Source: Atrina japonica
Taxonomy: Eukaryota; Mollusca; Bivalvia; Pterioida; Pinnidae
Assembly: GCA_030159075.1 (NCBI GenBank)
Contig: BROG01000649.1
Coordinates: 186,001-250,000 of the forward strand
Direction: 5' to 3'
DNA: 64,000 bases
The notes under the pieces were generated by a model that saw nothing but the letters and a program-made list of their open reading frames with translations, was not told where the DNA came from and did no database searches. Positions 13,746-25,352 of this stretch are shown here, in pieces. Position 1 is the first letter of the stretch. Each line of letters starts with the position of its first letter. The position numbers were made by a program, and so were the translations under genes.

Positions 13746-13819
13746 ATGATAATCATAGATAAACCCACTAAGCATACTCTGGCCATTATACAGGCAAAGA
13801 AGAAAGAACTTCAGTTAAA
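13746..13819 (+). CDS. candidate alternative first coding exon (neurabin homologue)
   Basis: An ATG at 13,746 opens a 24-codon frame (MIIIDKPTKHTLAIIQAKKK then ELQL) that runs into a good donor, AAA|GTGAGT, at 13,820. The residue content is protein-like, with a lysine-rich amphipathic stretch. The exon ends in phase 2, exactly the phase required by the acceptor at 20,675, so it could be a first exon of a short isoform lacking the actin-binding region. No promoter is obvious and the ATG context is weak. It could equally be chance, or an internal exon starting after the 'ccaacag' just upstream. Confidence 0.28.
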
Positions 13820-14392
13820 GTGAGTGTACCATACTTAATAAGCTATGTGGGTGGTGCCATGTTTTACAATCATTGAGAACCTTTGAAGGTTTGTTATGAG
13901 TGCCTGCTGTGTTTTCCAGTTGTAGATGTAGCTCCCATAAAAAATGCAGTCATGTTTTCATTCATTCTGATAAATTGAACCTTATCTCTGCGATGGAATG
14001 ATATGATTTCTTTTATTTTTGGAGAAAATATTCACATTCCATTGAAAAAAGCACTTGCAAGGAGTTCTGCATCAATCTGGAGAATTTTCTCAGACTTGTA
14101 GTAATGGCACCTTCACAGTGAGGCTGTTGACATGATGATGACAGGGAAAGGGACATTTAACTTGTTTTTGTACAACTTTTCCCACCCCCTATAGATAGCA
14201 TTTGATCAGGATTTAAACCATATATATGTACCATAGTTGCTACATGTTTCTGATGCTGTGGATTCTAGAAAGTTACCTTGGTTGGTTCTTTCAAGATTTG
14301 GAATGTGATACATGTATCTGTAGTGAAAGGTAAATAAACATGACCTTTTGTTCAAGAATTCTGTAGTTAACAGTAGGGACCAAGGCAATAGA

Positions 14393-15352
14393 TACAATAT
14401 ATGACCCTATCAACCTGTGTCAAAGCTACAGGTACTAAGAGTTGTGTAGTAAGAGTGGGGTCTAGGTGATTGATTTGACCCTTTCAAATTGTTGTCAAAG
14501 TTACAGGTACGTAAGAGTTCTCAAGTTATTGAAGGCCTTGGTGATATAGATACATGTACATGAATGACCCTATCAACCTGTTGTCAAAACTACAGGTACG
14601 TAAGAGTTATTGAAGGCCTTGGTGATATAGATACATGTACATGAATGACCCTATCAACCTGTTGTCAAAGCTACAGGTACGTAAGAGTTATTGAAGGCCT
14701 TGGTGATATAGATACATGTACATGAATGACCCTATCAACCTGTTGTCAAAACTACAGGTACGTAAGAGTTCTAAAGTTATTGGAGGCCTTGGTGATATAG
14801 ATACATGTACATGAATGACCCTATCAACCTGTGTCAAAGCTACAGGTACGTATGAGTTGTGTAGTAAGAGTGGGGTCTAGGTGATTGATTTGACCCTTTC
14901 AAATTGTTGTCAAAGTTACAGGTACGTAAGAGTTCTCAAGTTATTGAAGGCCTTGGTGATGTAGATACATGTACATGAATGACCCTATCAACCTGTTGTC
15001 AAAGCTACAGGTACGTAAGAGTTATTGGAGGCCTTGGTGATGTAGATACATGTACATGTATGACCCTATCAACCTATTGTCAAAGCTACAGGTACGTTAA
15101 GAGGCCTTGGTATGTGAAGGCCTTGGTGATATAGATACATGTACATGAATGACCCTATCAACCTGTTGTCAAAGCTACAGGTACGTAAGAGTTCTAAAGT
15201 TATTGAAGGCCTTGGTGATGTAGATACATGTACATGTATGACTCTATCAACCTATTGTCAAAGTTACAGGTATTTAAGAATTCTGTAGTAAGTGTGGGGC
15301 CTAGGTGATTGATATGACCTTTGTCAAAGCTACAGGTACGTAAGAGTTCTGT
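14393..15352. repeat. tandem array with 85-115-bp units carrying donor-like motifs
   Basis: Roughly ten copies of a unit containing 'caaagctacaggtacgtaag', 'gttattgaaggccttggtga' and 'gaatgaccctatcaacctg'. Unit length varies through internal deletions. Every full unit contains CAG|GTACGTAAG, which resembles a splice donor on the plus strand. Confidence 0.92.
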
Positions 15353-16252
15353 ATTATCGTGTATACAATGTAACATGTTCAGTGATTTGTGGATGTAGTA
15401 AAATCCTCACCTAACCTTATGTTTTTTTGGCATAATTTTCTACCTTAGAGAGTTCTATAATTCCTTTGTAAATTTCAAGAACACCAACCTTATATTTTTC
15501 TGCCCAGTTTTTATCTTCAGCTGGTTCTATTTTTCCTTGTGTATATTTTGAGAACTCTAACCTTATGTTTTTAAATTGCATGATTTTCTACCTTAGATAG
15601 TTCTATAATTCCTTTTGTAAATTTCAAGAACTCCAACCTTATATTTTTCTGCCCAGTTTTTAGTCGTAGCTAGTTCCTTGAGCTCATTTACGTTCCATGA
15701 GTACATACCGGTGGATACATGTACATGTAGAACACAGATTTTCCTTGGCTGATTTTGGGTCCAGTAACAGGACACATTCCCAGTACAAAAATGGCTTGTA
15801 TTTTCCCCAAATTATGCAAAAATTCCCAATTTTGAATTTCAGAATAAACAAATGTCTGAAATTAAGTGTTTCTATTTTAAAATGTCATATTTTCCCCCAA
15901 TTTTCTTGACCCTGGATCCCAGAATTTCGAAGGTAGGAAAACTGGAAGATTTAGTCTGCATAATCGTGAATGTTAAGTTGAGACTGGTATGAGGGAACCT
16001 GTAAAAAAAAAAACACAACATAAATCAGATGTTAGAGTTTTCCTGTCTTGTGTTGTAAGTTGTGTATAGTGTTCAACACCATTTATTGTAAATCTTATTA
16101 CATGCATCACAGAGTTTTACAAAGAGAGCTATGGAATGTGTAAATATTGTCTACAGTTCATCACCTAAACAAACACATGCAGTGTAATTAGAGTTATAAG
16201 CTGGTTACTTATCTGTGTTATCCCATGCACTAATACCACATAGACTATATGT
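15353..16252. other. gene-free stretch between arrays
   Basis: It contains two diverged direct copies of a roughly 100-bp segment (about 15,430-15,530 and 15,580-15,680, both with 'cttatatttttctgcccagt') and one dispersed repeat copy at 15,766-15,955. No exon was seen. Confidence 0.5.
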
Positions 16253-17055
16253 ACAGTGGAACCTCGCTATTAAGACCAACTAACTGACTGACTTAGTGTC
16301 TGTTTAGTGAAGTGTTACAGTGGAACCTTGCTATTAAGACCACCTGACTGACTCAGTGTGTCTGTTTAGTGAGGTGTTACAGTGGAACCTCGCTATTAAG
16401 ACCATCTAACTGACTGACTCAGTGTCTGTTTAGTGAGGTGTTACAGTGGAACCTCACTATTAAGACCACCTAACTGACTGACTCAGAGTGTCTGATAAGA
16501 CCACCTACAAATGTAACTGACTGACTCACGAGTGTCTGATTAGTGAGGTGTTACAGTGGAACCTGGCTATTAAGACCACCTAACTGACTGACTCAAAGTG
16601 GTCTGTTTAATGAGGTGTTAGAGTGGAACCTGGCTATTAAGAATACCTAACTGACTGATTCAAAGTGGTCTGTTTAGTGAGGTGTTATAGTGAAACCTTG
16701 CTATTAAGACCACCTAACTGACTTACTAAAAGTGGTCTGATTAGTGAGGTGTTACAGTGGAACCTTACTATTAAGACCCACCTAACTGACTGACTCTAAG
16801 TGGTCTGATTACTGAGGTATTACAGTGGAACCTGGCTATTTAGACCTCCTAACAGACTTACTAAAAGTGGTCTGATTAGTGAGTTGTTGCACTGGTACCT
16901 CGCTATTAAGACCACCTAAATCACTTACTAACTCAGTGGAACTCACTGTTAAGACCACCAACTGACTGACTAAAAGTGATCAGATTAGTGAGGTGTTACA
17001 GTGGAACTTGGCTATTAAGACCACCAAAATGACTGACATAAAGTGGACTGATTAT
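16253..17055. repeat. about 64-bp minisatellite, roughly 12 copies
   Basis: Units read 'acagtggaacctcgctatta', 'agaccacctaactgactgac', then 'tttagtgaggtgtt'. The same unit occurs as a shorter array at 60,358-60,670 and, in reverse orientation, at about 24,740-24,893. The array therefore grew from a dispersed element family. Confidence 0.95.
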
Positions 17056-17196
17056 CAGTATGTTTTTTATAATGAGGCTGATTGAGGATCTGTCCTTATT
17101 AAATATTTTGAAATTTTCAAGAGGCTGAATAATAGCAATCTGAAATGTATAATGGTATCCAGCTATGTAGTGAGTTGGTCTTTAGGAGAGATACCA

Positions 17197-17197
17197 A

Positions 17198-17266
<69 letters not shown>
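17197..17266. repeat. (TA)n microsatellite
   Basis: About 70 bp of TA dinucleotides, ending in a short CA run. Confidence 0.97.
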
Positions 17267-17272
<6 letters not shown>

Positions 17273-17279
17273 GTAACTT

Positions 17280-17372
17280 GTTCTCTCCTCTACCATTAAA
17301 AACTGATAACCACCATTCACATGTATAACTGAAAAGTATTGAGTGTGGCATAAAACACTTCTCAAAGTAAAA
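17280..17372 (+). mobile_element. SINE tail fragment
   Basis: The stretch from 'accattaaaaactgataacc' to 'gagtgtggcataaaacac' matches the 3' portion of the SINE at 63,790-64,000 and the tail fragments at 44,566-44,640 and 63,664-63,745. Confidence 0.6.
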
Positions 17373-17434
17373 AAATCTTAAGTCTGACTTTGTTCAAAAC
17401 CTAGCAATTGTGTACACATTTACCAGATCCTCAG

Positions 17435-17523
17435 AAAGTATGTTTTGACATGATAGAAATGCCTGGAGAGTATATTTATGATGTCACACCTGAAGTGTTA
17501 GATTCTGTCTGTTTACTTCGAAG
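17435..17523 (+). CDS. candidate upstream coding exon (neurabin homologue)
   Basis: After an acceptor-like 'agatcctcag', 29 codons are open (KVCFDMIEMPGEYIYDVTPE and on), followed by a possible donor CGAAG|GTCAGA that leaves phase 2, as the exon at 20,675 requires. The acidic, Pro/Tyr-bearing composition fits the linker before the PP1 site. If it is a first exon, an in-frame ATG lies at 17,450. The frame stays protein-like past this donor to another GTGAAT at 17,570 (phase 0), so the 3' boundary is uncertain. No family motif confirms it. Confidence 0.38.
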
Positions 17524-17771
17524 GTCAGATGATTCTGATAACCTGTGGGATGTATTTATGCAAATGAGAGTGAATATTTTGTTATTGTTTTGTCTGTTCT
17601 GAGCAGTCTTATGATAGTTAACCTATTCCTCTCTACCCTAGAAACAGCATTAAACTGTTCTTATACAAGGGAAAAGAACTTCCCATGTGGATGATTAGGG
17701 ATGACAGCATTATATAAGGGTACATGTATCTGCAGTATCTAAATTTGTAAAGTTACAAATGTTGCTGAATG

Positions 17772-18421
17772 AATTAAAATGCTGTCCAGTTGTGGTTGTC
17801 TGAATTAAAATGCTGGCCAGTTGTGGTTGTCTGAATTAAAATGCTGGCCAGTTGTGGTTCTCTGAATTAAAATGCTGGCCAGTTGTGGTTGTCTGAATTA
17901 AAATGCTGGCCAGTTGTGGTCGTTTGAATTAAAATGCTGGCCAGTTGTGGTTGTCTGAATTTAAATGCTGGCCAGTTGTGGTCGTTTGAATTAAAATGCT
18001 GGCCAGTTGTGGTTGTCTGAATTAAAATGCTGGCCAGTTGTGGTTGTCTGAATTAAAATGCTGGCCAGTTGTGGTTGTCTGAATTTAAATGCTGGCCAGT
18101 TGTGGTTGTCTAAATTAAAATGCTGTTCAGCTGTGGTCGTTTGAATTAAAATGCTGGCCAGTTGTGGTTGTCTGAATTAAAATGCTGGCCAGTTGTGGTC
18201 GTTTGAATTATAATGCTGGCCAGTTGTGGTTGTCTGAATTAAAATGCTGGCCAGTTGTGGTTGTCTGAATTTAAATGCTGGCCAGTTGTGGTTGTCTAAA
18301 TTAAAATGCTGGCCAGTTGTGGTTGTCTAAATTAAAATGCTGGCCAGTTGTGGTTGTCTGAATTAAAATGTTGGCCAGTTGTGGTCGTTTGAATTAAAAT
18401 GCTGGCCAGTTGTGGTTGTCT
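17772..18421. repeat. 31-bp minisatellite, about 21 copies
   Basis: Units read 'gaattaaaatgctggccagt' plus 'tgtggttgtct', with few point variants ('tcgtttg', 'ttcagctg'). Unit length is almost constant, unlike the ragged arrays elsewhere in the window. Confidence 0.97.
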
Positions 18422-18495
18422 GTGCAATTTATATTGCACATTGAAAGGAATGAGAGATATTGACAGAGATCATGATATACACATATCCATATATT

Positions 18496-18496
18496 C

Positions 18497-18539
<43 letters not shown>
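18496..18539. repeat. (AG)n microsatellite
   Basis: About 40 bp of AG dinucleotides followed by AGAGACAG-type degeneration to about 18,615. Confidence 0.95.
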
Positions 18540-18543
<4 letters not shown>

Positions 18544-18619
18544 TATCCATATATGCATGTACAGACAGAGACAGATTGGCAAACATTGGAAAAGATAGAG
18601 AGATAGAGACATACTGACA

Positions 18620-20674
18620 GAAATACACAATTTGAATGAACTATATTTTTGGAAGTGAAGCAAATATAATCATGTGGATCAACACTGCTTGAAACTGAAT
18701 GGATAGATCATGCATACCTACATTTTGTACATGTAATAGACGGCCTAATATTTAGTTTTGGGGCATAAAAATTGTTTCACATTGGGAAATGTTATATGTC
18801 AACTTATCCACCCCTTAAAGATAATGGATTCTACTCAAGATAAATGAAACAGGCAATTCCAAATGTTTCAATACAGGGATGATTGAGTTAATAATTTGGA
18901 GATAAACTTATTTTTGTTGATATGTACTTGAAATTTCTTAAATATGATAAACTCTCTTTTCAAATTTATTTTCCAATTTCCACATCTGGAAAGTTTTAAA
19001 GTTAACTTTCAATTTCTTGAGGTAAGAAGCTTTATAAATCACAATTAAAGTCAGTATATTTACTTCAACATTTTGTGCTTGGTGTAAATATATTTCTATT
19101 TAATTTTTAAACTTTTTGGTAAAAAAAGCTAATGATTTATGACATATTCTCAAAACGGGAGAGGAATCTGGCATATAAAAAAATTTCAAAGTGTAAATAA
19201 ACAATTTTGTTATGACTTCCCTCATCCCTATATTAAAAGTGGAAGCATATTATTCTTAATCTGGGATAAAAAAAATTTCTAGCTGCACTTGGATCCAGGA
19301 CTTTTTTCATGAAATTTTGCCTGGGTCGGGTCCTCTAACATTTGGGTCCAATCACAATTTCCCCTGTATTGATAGTACAGCTGGCTTTGAGGGTTGTTAC
19401 CTTAATAACTTAGACAGTGAGCAGAAATTACAGATGCTCAAACATATCAAGAAAACAGAGAAAGCTTAGAAAGAAAAAAAATGACAGAATAGATTCTGAG
19501 TCTGAACCGATTCTGAAGATCTGTATGGTTATCACATTGTTAGCTGTTTCGTCTATACCAGTCACTTTACCCAGTGTGAATCCCCCTTTCCTCATAATCA
19601 AAACACTTCATCTCATATGCATCCACTACAACCCCTTTCTGTAACACTCAAAATATATTTAGTTGTTGATACATACGCAATTGTTAACATAATGTCTCTG
19701 TTTATATCATGTTGTTTACTCGTCATTTTGTTATATGTATATTTTTGGGAGATGACGAACTAAGTTGCAATACTTGTGTCAAATCTCTTTGTGTTTAAAC
19801 AATAAGATATTTTTCAATCAAACAGAATAGACATTAAAACACATTGTACATAACATTTAAAGAAACAGAAAATTTATGTATAATGAAAAGAGAAAAAAAA
19901 TGATTTTTAGACTTGAGAGAATAGGAGAGAGATAGAAAGAAGGAGAAAGTGGAAAGAAATGATACTGTTGTGGTTTAATGTAGACAGGAAGGAACATCAG
20001 CTGTTGATACATTATCTCGACATAATGTTACATTCCTCATTAAGTAGACTTTTGAAATTTAACACACATTTTTTTTACTGAGTTATTGGTTTTCATTAGT
20101 GTTTTGTAAGTCTCGTTCATCTGAAACAATAAAATGTTCATTACAAAATGTTCTTGTCTGGGTGTGGTGATAGCATTTTAGTTGTTGATAGAAATATTTC
20201 CAAAGTTTGAATGTGTTTAAAAAAGTTATATACAAACGGTAGCTCTCCGTTGTAGAAAACCTTTACATAAGCCAGCATAAGGTCAGTGATGTTTGGGGTC
20301 TGTGAGGATTTGCATCTGTTTTTTTCTGTGGTTTGTATATAAATACATATAAATGTGCAGCAGGCATACATTTTGTAATTTGGAGTGGAGAATTCTGTTA
20401 GGCATTATGGTGCATAGTTAAACTATGACTAGATTTACTGGGATATGCATTAAAAAGGGAATAAAGTCAAAATTATGAAGTGGAATACAAGACAACAAAA
20501 AAGCAGAAAGTTTGCTGAATTCTAGATGTATTGCAAATTATATATATATTCATCTTGTTAAATGTGCTACAGATTTGTGAAGGCTCATTTTTAAGTTGCT
20601 GACCTGAAGAAATTATATATATATACATGTAGTGTACATGTCCATGGTTAATGTGTCATATTTGTGGGTTCCAG
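18620..20674. other. likely intron or 5' flank without supported exon
   Basis: A copy of the 95-bp inverted-repeat element lies at about 18,800-18,891. The remainder is T/A-rich and no exon with adequate splice sites was found. Confidence 0.45.
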
Positions 20675-20802
20675 ATCCAGGACTGGTGTTTTTATCGGCA
20701 ACAAGACAGAGGAGTCCAGTACAGAAGATATTCCGCCCAGAGAGGCCGGCGATGGACATGAACAACCGGACACTATCCTCACAGATGGGCAAGTGAAAGA
20801 AG
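20675..20802 (+). CDS. neurabin homologue, linker exon
   Basis: It starts after 'gtgggttccag' and reads SRTGVFIGNKTEESSTEDIP and onwards to GQVKE, ending phase 1 at the donor GAAG|GTACGA. It enters in phase 2. A second AG six bases further on (ATCCAG|GACTGG) would give the same phase and drop two residues, so the acceptor may wobble. The Glu/Asp-rich, low-complexity content matches the disordered stretch ahead of the PP1 site in this family. The upstream partner exon is not settled. Confidence 0.75.
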
Positions 20803-21654
20803 GTACGACATCTTTTGCTCTAGAACGGTTCAAAAAGTAATTCATATCCTGCATAAAATCGTACTGATAACTAGTGATTATTATGCAAAAAGCACGACAT
20901 TGACCATTCATGATTTTTTTTATGAATTAAGCGCGTTCTGTAAAATCAGAAAATTTTGTTTTTTTCTACATTTTCGAAGTTTTCATTTGTCATTTATGAA
21001 ATTAAAACCATGACAAAATTTATCAGTACATAAATTACACAGGTTTAGTAGGACTAATGGGTTCCTTTACAATTAGGTTTTTTATTTCAAAGAAATTTAA
21101 TGTTGATGTTGTTTTATTTTTAAAACAGTGAAATTTTAAACCCACAAAATTTTCTGAGTCTACAGTACATCTTGATATGTGTCCAAAAAGGAAAAGCTAA
21201 ACATATATTTGAACTACATGTAATGTTTGCATAGACAGAAAACAACATTTACATATGGACTTTGTGTTCTTGTTTGATTTTTTCCAAGCTCAGGGGCATT
21301 GTTTGTAAGAAACACATCTTGTTGATGGGCACATTTCTTGTTAGATATAGATTTCATATTTGTTGTGGATCTTATATCTTTAGAATCTGTTCAGTATACA
21401 ATGTCAAGGATATGCCCGAAGTTGATAGTTTAGTCCATCATTCTGCCCTAGGATAATTGCTTCTTGACTACCGGTATATTTTCTCAACTCTTTTCTACAA
21501 GTTATTAGTTATTATAAGATCTTTTCTTCTCTCTCTATTAAGAAAACCTCAATGAGTACTAGCATATTTGGTCAGCATAAACTGAGACTTTTAACTCTGA
21601 CAAGTTGCCACTGGATGTGTGAGGTTAAACCGTATTATCTTGTTTATTTACTTT

Positions 21655-22660
21655 CCATACAGTAAAGACAGCAGTCATTTGATCTTGACTTCTTGTATTA
21701 GGTATACTGTCTGTAGAGTAAAGACAGGGCAGTCATTTGATCTTGACTTCTTGTATTAGGTATACTGTCTGTAGAGTAAAGACAGGGCAGTCATTTGATC
21801 TTGACTTCTTGTATTAGGTATACTGTCTGTAGAGTAAAGACAGGGCAGTCATTTGATCTTGACTTCTTGTATTAGGTGTACTGTCTGTAGAGTAAAGACA
21901 GGGCAGTCATTTGATCTTGACTTCTTGTATAAGGTGTACTGTCCATACAGTAAAGACAGGGCAGTCATTTGATCTTGACTTCTTGTATTAGGTATACTTC
22001 TGTATTAAAGACAGGGCAGTCATATCTTGTTCTGTATTAGGTGTAAAGTCCATACAGGACAGGGCAGTCATTTGATCTTGACTTCTTGTATTATGTAGTC
22101 TGTAGAGTAAAGACAGGGCAGTCATTTGATCTTGACTTCTTGTATTAGGTAGTCTGTAAAAGACAGGGCAGTCATTTGATCTTGACTTCTTGTATTAGGG
22201 TGTACTGTCTGTAGAGTACAGGGCAGTCATTTGATCTTGACTTCTTGTATTAGGTATACTGTCTGTAGAGTAAAGACAGGGCAGTCATTTGATCTTGACT
22301 TCTTGTATTTATACTGTCTGTAGAGTAAAGATAGGGCAGTCATTTGATCTTGACTTCTTGTATTAGGTATACTGTCTGTTAAAGATAGGGCAGTCATTTG
22401 ATCTTGACTTCTTGTATTAGGTATACTGTCTGTAGATAAAGTCATTTGATCTTGACTTCTTATTAGGTATACTGTCTGTTAAAGATAGGGCAGTCATTTG
22501 ATCTCCTTGTATTTAGGTATACTCCTGTAGAGTAAAGAAAGGGCAGTTTTGATCTTGACTTCTTGTATTAGATACTGTCTGTAGAGAAAGACAGGACAGC
22601 TTTGATCTTGAAGTGCCGTCATACAGTAGACACGGCAGTCATTTGATCTTTGTTTCTTGT
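21655..22660. repeat. 58-bp minisatellite with ragged units
   Basis: The base unit is 'gtctgtagagtaaagacagg', 'gcagtcatttgatcttgact', then 'tcttgtattaggtatact', about 16-18 copies. The left five copies are regular. From about 22,000 rightwards units are broken by many independent deletions, which may be natural decay or assembly noise. Confidence 0.93.
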
Positions 22661-23060
22661 ATTACATTTAGATGTACTGCATCTTACTCTAAGTGTTTGT
22701 TTATCCTTGTTTTACATCCTGTCAAGAATTTCGCATTATATGATATGTCACGAACAGCTTTAGATGAAGTGCCGCAAATCATGACATGTGCTATGGACTG
22801 ACACCAATGCAGTGAGGGTTATTTTATTTATTACATACATGTATAATCATACAGTTACAATACAGAGTTCAATACGCCTGTGCAAAACGTAATGTCGGTT
22901 TGCACATAGTTGGATATGGAAAATTCAACATAGCTACTTTTCTAAATAGCAATCATGTCAATCAAAATATTTGATGGCATCTTTAAAGGCGGAATGAATT
23001 TTCAGTTTGTGTACACATACATGTATAGATAAATAAGGGACATGTAATAGATACAAAGCC

Positions 23061-23199
23061 ACACAAATGTTTCTGTCTGTATCATCAGACTGCACTCGAT
23101 CATTGTAGTGGATGGATTCAACTCGAGCTACGCTCTCGTTGAATCCATCCGCTACAATGATAGTGTGCAGTCTGATGATACGGATAGAAACATATGTGT
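23061..23199. mobile_element. foldback (long inverted repeat) element
   Basis: Arms 23,061-23,122 and 23,138-23,199 are near-perfect reverse complements (outermost 'acacaaatgtttctgtctgt', innermost 'ggatggattcaac'), separated by 15 bp. This is a hairpin-type MITE without coding capacity. A transcript would fold into a roughly 60-bp stem. Confidence 0.88.
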
Positions 23200-23516
23200 A
23201 GTTTTTTATATGTTCCACACCTGCTGTGACATTTGATCCCGGTTTTATATTTTATCTGAAAGATTTCTTATGTTGAGTGATTGGCAAAGGAAAAGTTGTT
23301 TCTGTTACGTGTATATATTACATGTATGTCTTTTTGTGTGTCCCAGTATACCCAGAAAAGTGTTTATTTTTTATAATACTTCAGGTCCTAGTTTAACCCT
23401 TTAGGCCTTTAGGATTTTCTGAACTTGTTTAATGGTAATGGCTGCGGGCATTGTTGTTGCTGATTTTCATAGGAACAGTCTATTATTTTTATCTGGGTTC
23501 ATACATTTCATCACTC

Positions 23517-23760
23517 AGGGATTTTCCACCCTATCTTATGGGGCCAAAATAAGGCCCTATTCCCAATGCAAAAACAATGCATTTTTCCATTTGCAATAAA
23601 AATTTCCCAACTCAAGTCTAATGACAACGAATTATAAGAGATTTTTCTATTTTCATATAGTTTTGTGTATTTCTTTATTTCCCAATTTCAATAAAATGTT
23701 GCTAAGATTCCTAATTCAAAAGGCCCAGGCCCCATTCCCAAAGGAGTATGGAAAATCCAT
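23517..23760. mobile_element. MITE, GGATTTTCCA family
   Basis: It begins 'gggattttccaccctatc' and ends 'aggagtatggaaaatccat', so the ends are inverted repeats. Close relatives lie at 37,305-37,545 and, reversed, at about 55,668-55,925. The inside is AT-rich and non-coding ('aaaatttcccaa'). Confidence 0.8.
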
Positions 23761-25218
23761 GTCACTCTAAGTAGTCAAACACAAAAATTTGTTCTACTTA
23801 AAGTATCATCCCATGTACTGCCATAGTTTCCAGATGACTTGTACATGCATAATATCACATACCTACATGTACATGTACATTTGTATAACGTACAGTGCAT
23901 TCTTAGTTATCTGCTAAAACTTCAGAGGTAATGTAAGTTTAATCAGAACATGCCTTAGAATGACAGTTCAATGAAGCATGACAACATGCATCATGCATGC
24001 TCACTCTGTTTTTAAGTTTACACAGCTTGCAAAGATATGCAAATTTCTTTTAGAATGTTGTTTATCCTGTTTAGAGGTCAAAGGTCATCCACCTTAAAAT
24101 AAAACACAGTTTAGCTATATCTTGATGTATTTTCATCAGGTAAAAATGGTTCTAATGAATATCAGGTGTTGGGCATATTTACTTACACCTACATTTATGT
24201 AAAATATGCAAATTTTCTGTGTAACTTTTAAAATATATCACATTTCTTTAACTAGGTCTGTACCCAATGACTTGTACTAACAGTGAGAGAAACTGTACAT
24301 GCCTTAGATGCTTTCTGTAGACAATAAAAATGTTGGAAGCTGTACAATCCCTTAGTAATAGCTCATTTTGGCTGACAGAACTTTTAGAAGTTATTAAAAT
24401 TGTACTCCATGTTGATAACTAAAAACTTTTAATGTACTGAATTCCAGAACAATTACCTCATTGTAGTGTTGTAATTATGCTGAATGTCTAGTAAACTATG
24501 ATAAGAACATCTGACGGTCTTTCACGCCATTAATGTTCAGTAGTTATGCTGCTTTGGAAATAAAAATTTTTTTTTTTTCTTCTGAAGGCCTGATACCAGT
24601 TTTTTTAAGCAAGATTGTACTGTAGCAACTTTTCTATTGAAAAATCTGGAATTTTACGCATTTCATATTCTTACACAATTATTATTAAAAGATTTAAAAA
24701 AAAAAAAAAATATGCATATCCACTGAACTTGCTTAAAGACAATCCTCACTTAGGAGACCACCTTGCCTAGGAGACCACCACATTTTAGACCATAAAAAAT
24801 AAGTACAGAACCTCACTTAAGAAACTACCTCACTTATTAGACCAATTTGAGTCAGTCAGTTAGGTGGTCTTGATAGCAAGGTTCCACTGTACTTGTAAAG
24901 GCCTGGTACGGTTGAACCTGGTTATATTGAAATCAAAGGGAAATGAATTTTTCTTTCTACTTGAAAGAAAATATGCATGGGTTTCAAAATAACTGAGTTA
25001 TAATGGTAATAAAGAAATTTGGCCATGGAATCAAATCATTTCAATAAAGTGGGATTTCATTGTATCAGGTTTCAATATAAGTGAGTTTGACTGTTATATT
25101 TTCCAGTGATTGTCAATTAAAATGTGAATTTATACATACCTGATGTGACCTCTACACCTGATGTGACCTCTACACATTATCTTTAATATTCATGTTTGTC
25201 TTCATTTCCAATCCACAG

Positions 25219-25352
25219 ACTACCAACCATCGCTTGATCCTCGGCAACTGTATACGGAGATTGACGGTTTGGATAGTACCGATGAATCAGATGAGGAAAT
25301 CGTTGATTACAAGAAAGCATCCAGGGTCAAGTTCAGCAAAGATCCAATTAGG
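25219..25352 (+). CDS. neurabin homologue, exon with PP1-docking RVKF motif
   Basis: It enters phase 1 and leaves phase 0 at ATTAGG|GTCAGT. The translation DYQPSLDPRQLYTEIDGLDS is followed by an acidic run and then KKASRVKFSKDPIR. RVKF (25,323-25,334) is the canonical RVxF motif that docks the hydrophobic groove of PP1 catalytic subunit. Vertebrate homologues have KIKF (neurabin-1) or KIHF (spinophilin) at this place. The Tyr/acidic segment before it lines up with the 'YYQPDMEY' region of neurabin-1. A Ser directly follows the motif, a position where phosphorylation often weakens PP1 docking (inference). Confidence 0.95.

Larger units (their letters stand above)
20803..25218 (+). other. intron with 58-bp array and foldback element
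   Basis: A 4.4-kb intron from GTACGA to the acceptor 'ttccaatccacag'. It holds a large minisatellite (21,655-22,660), a foldback element (23,061-23,199), a 240-bp inverted-repeat element (23,517-23,760) and a reverse copy of the 64-bp unit family (24,740-24,893). No further exon was recognised. Confidence 0.7.
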
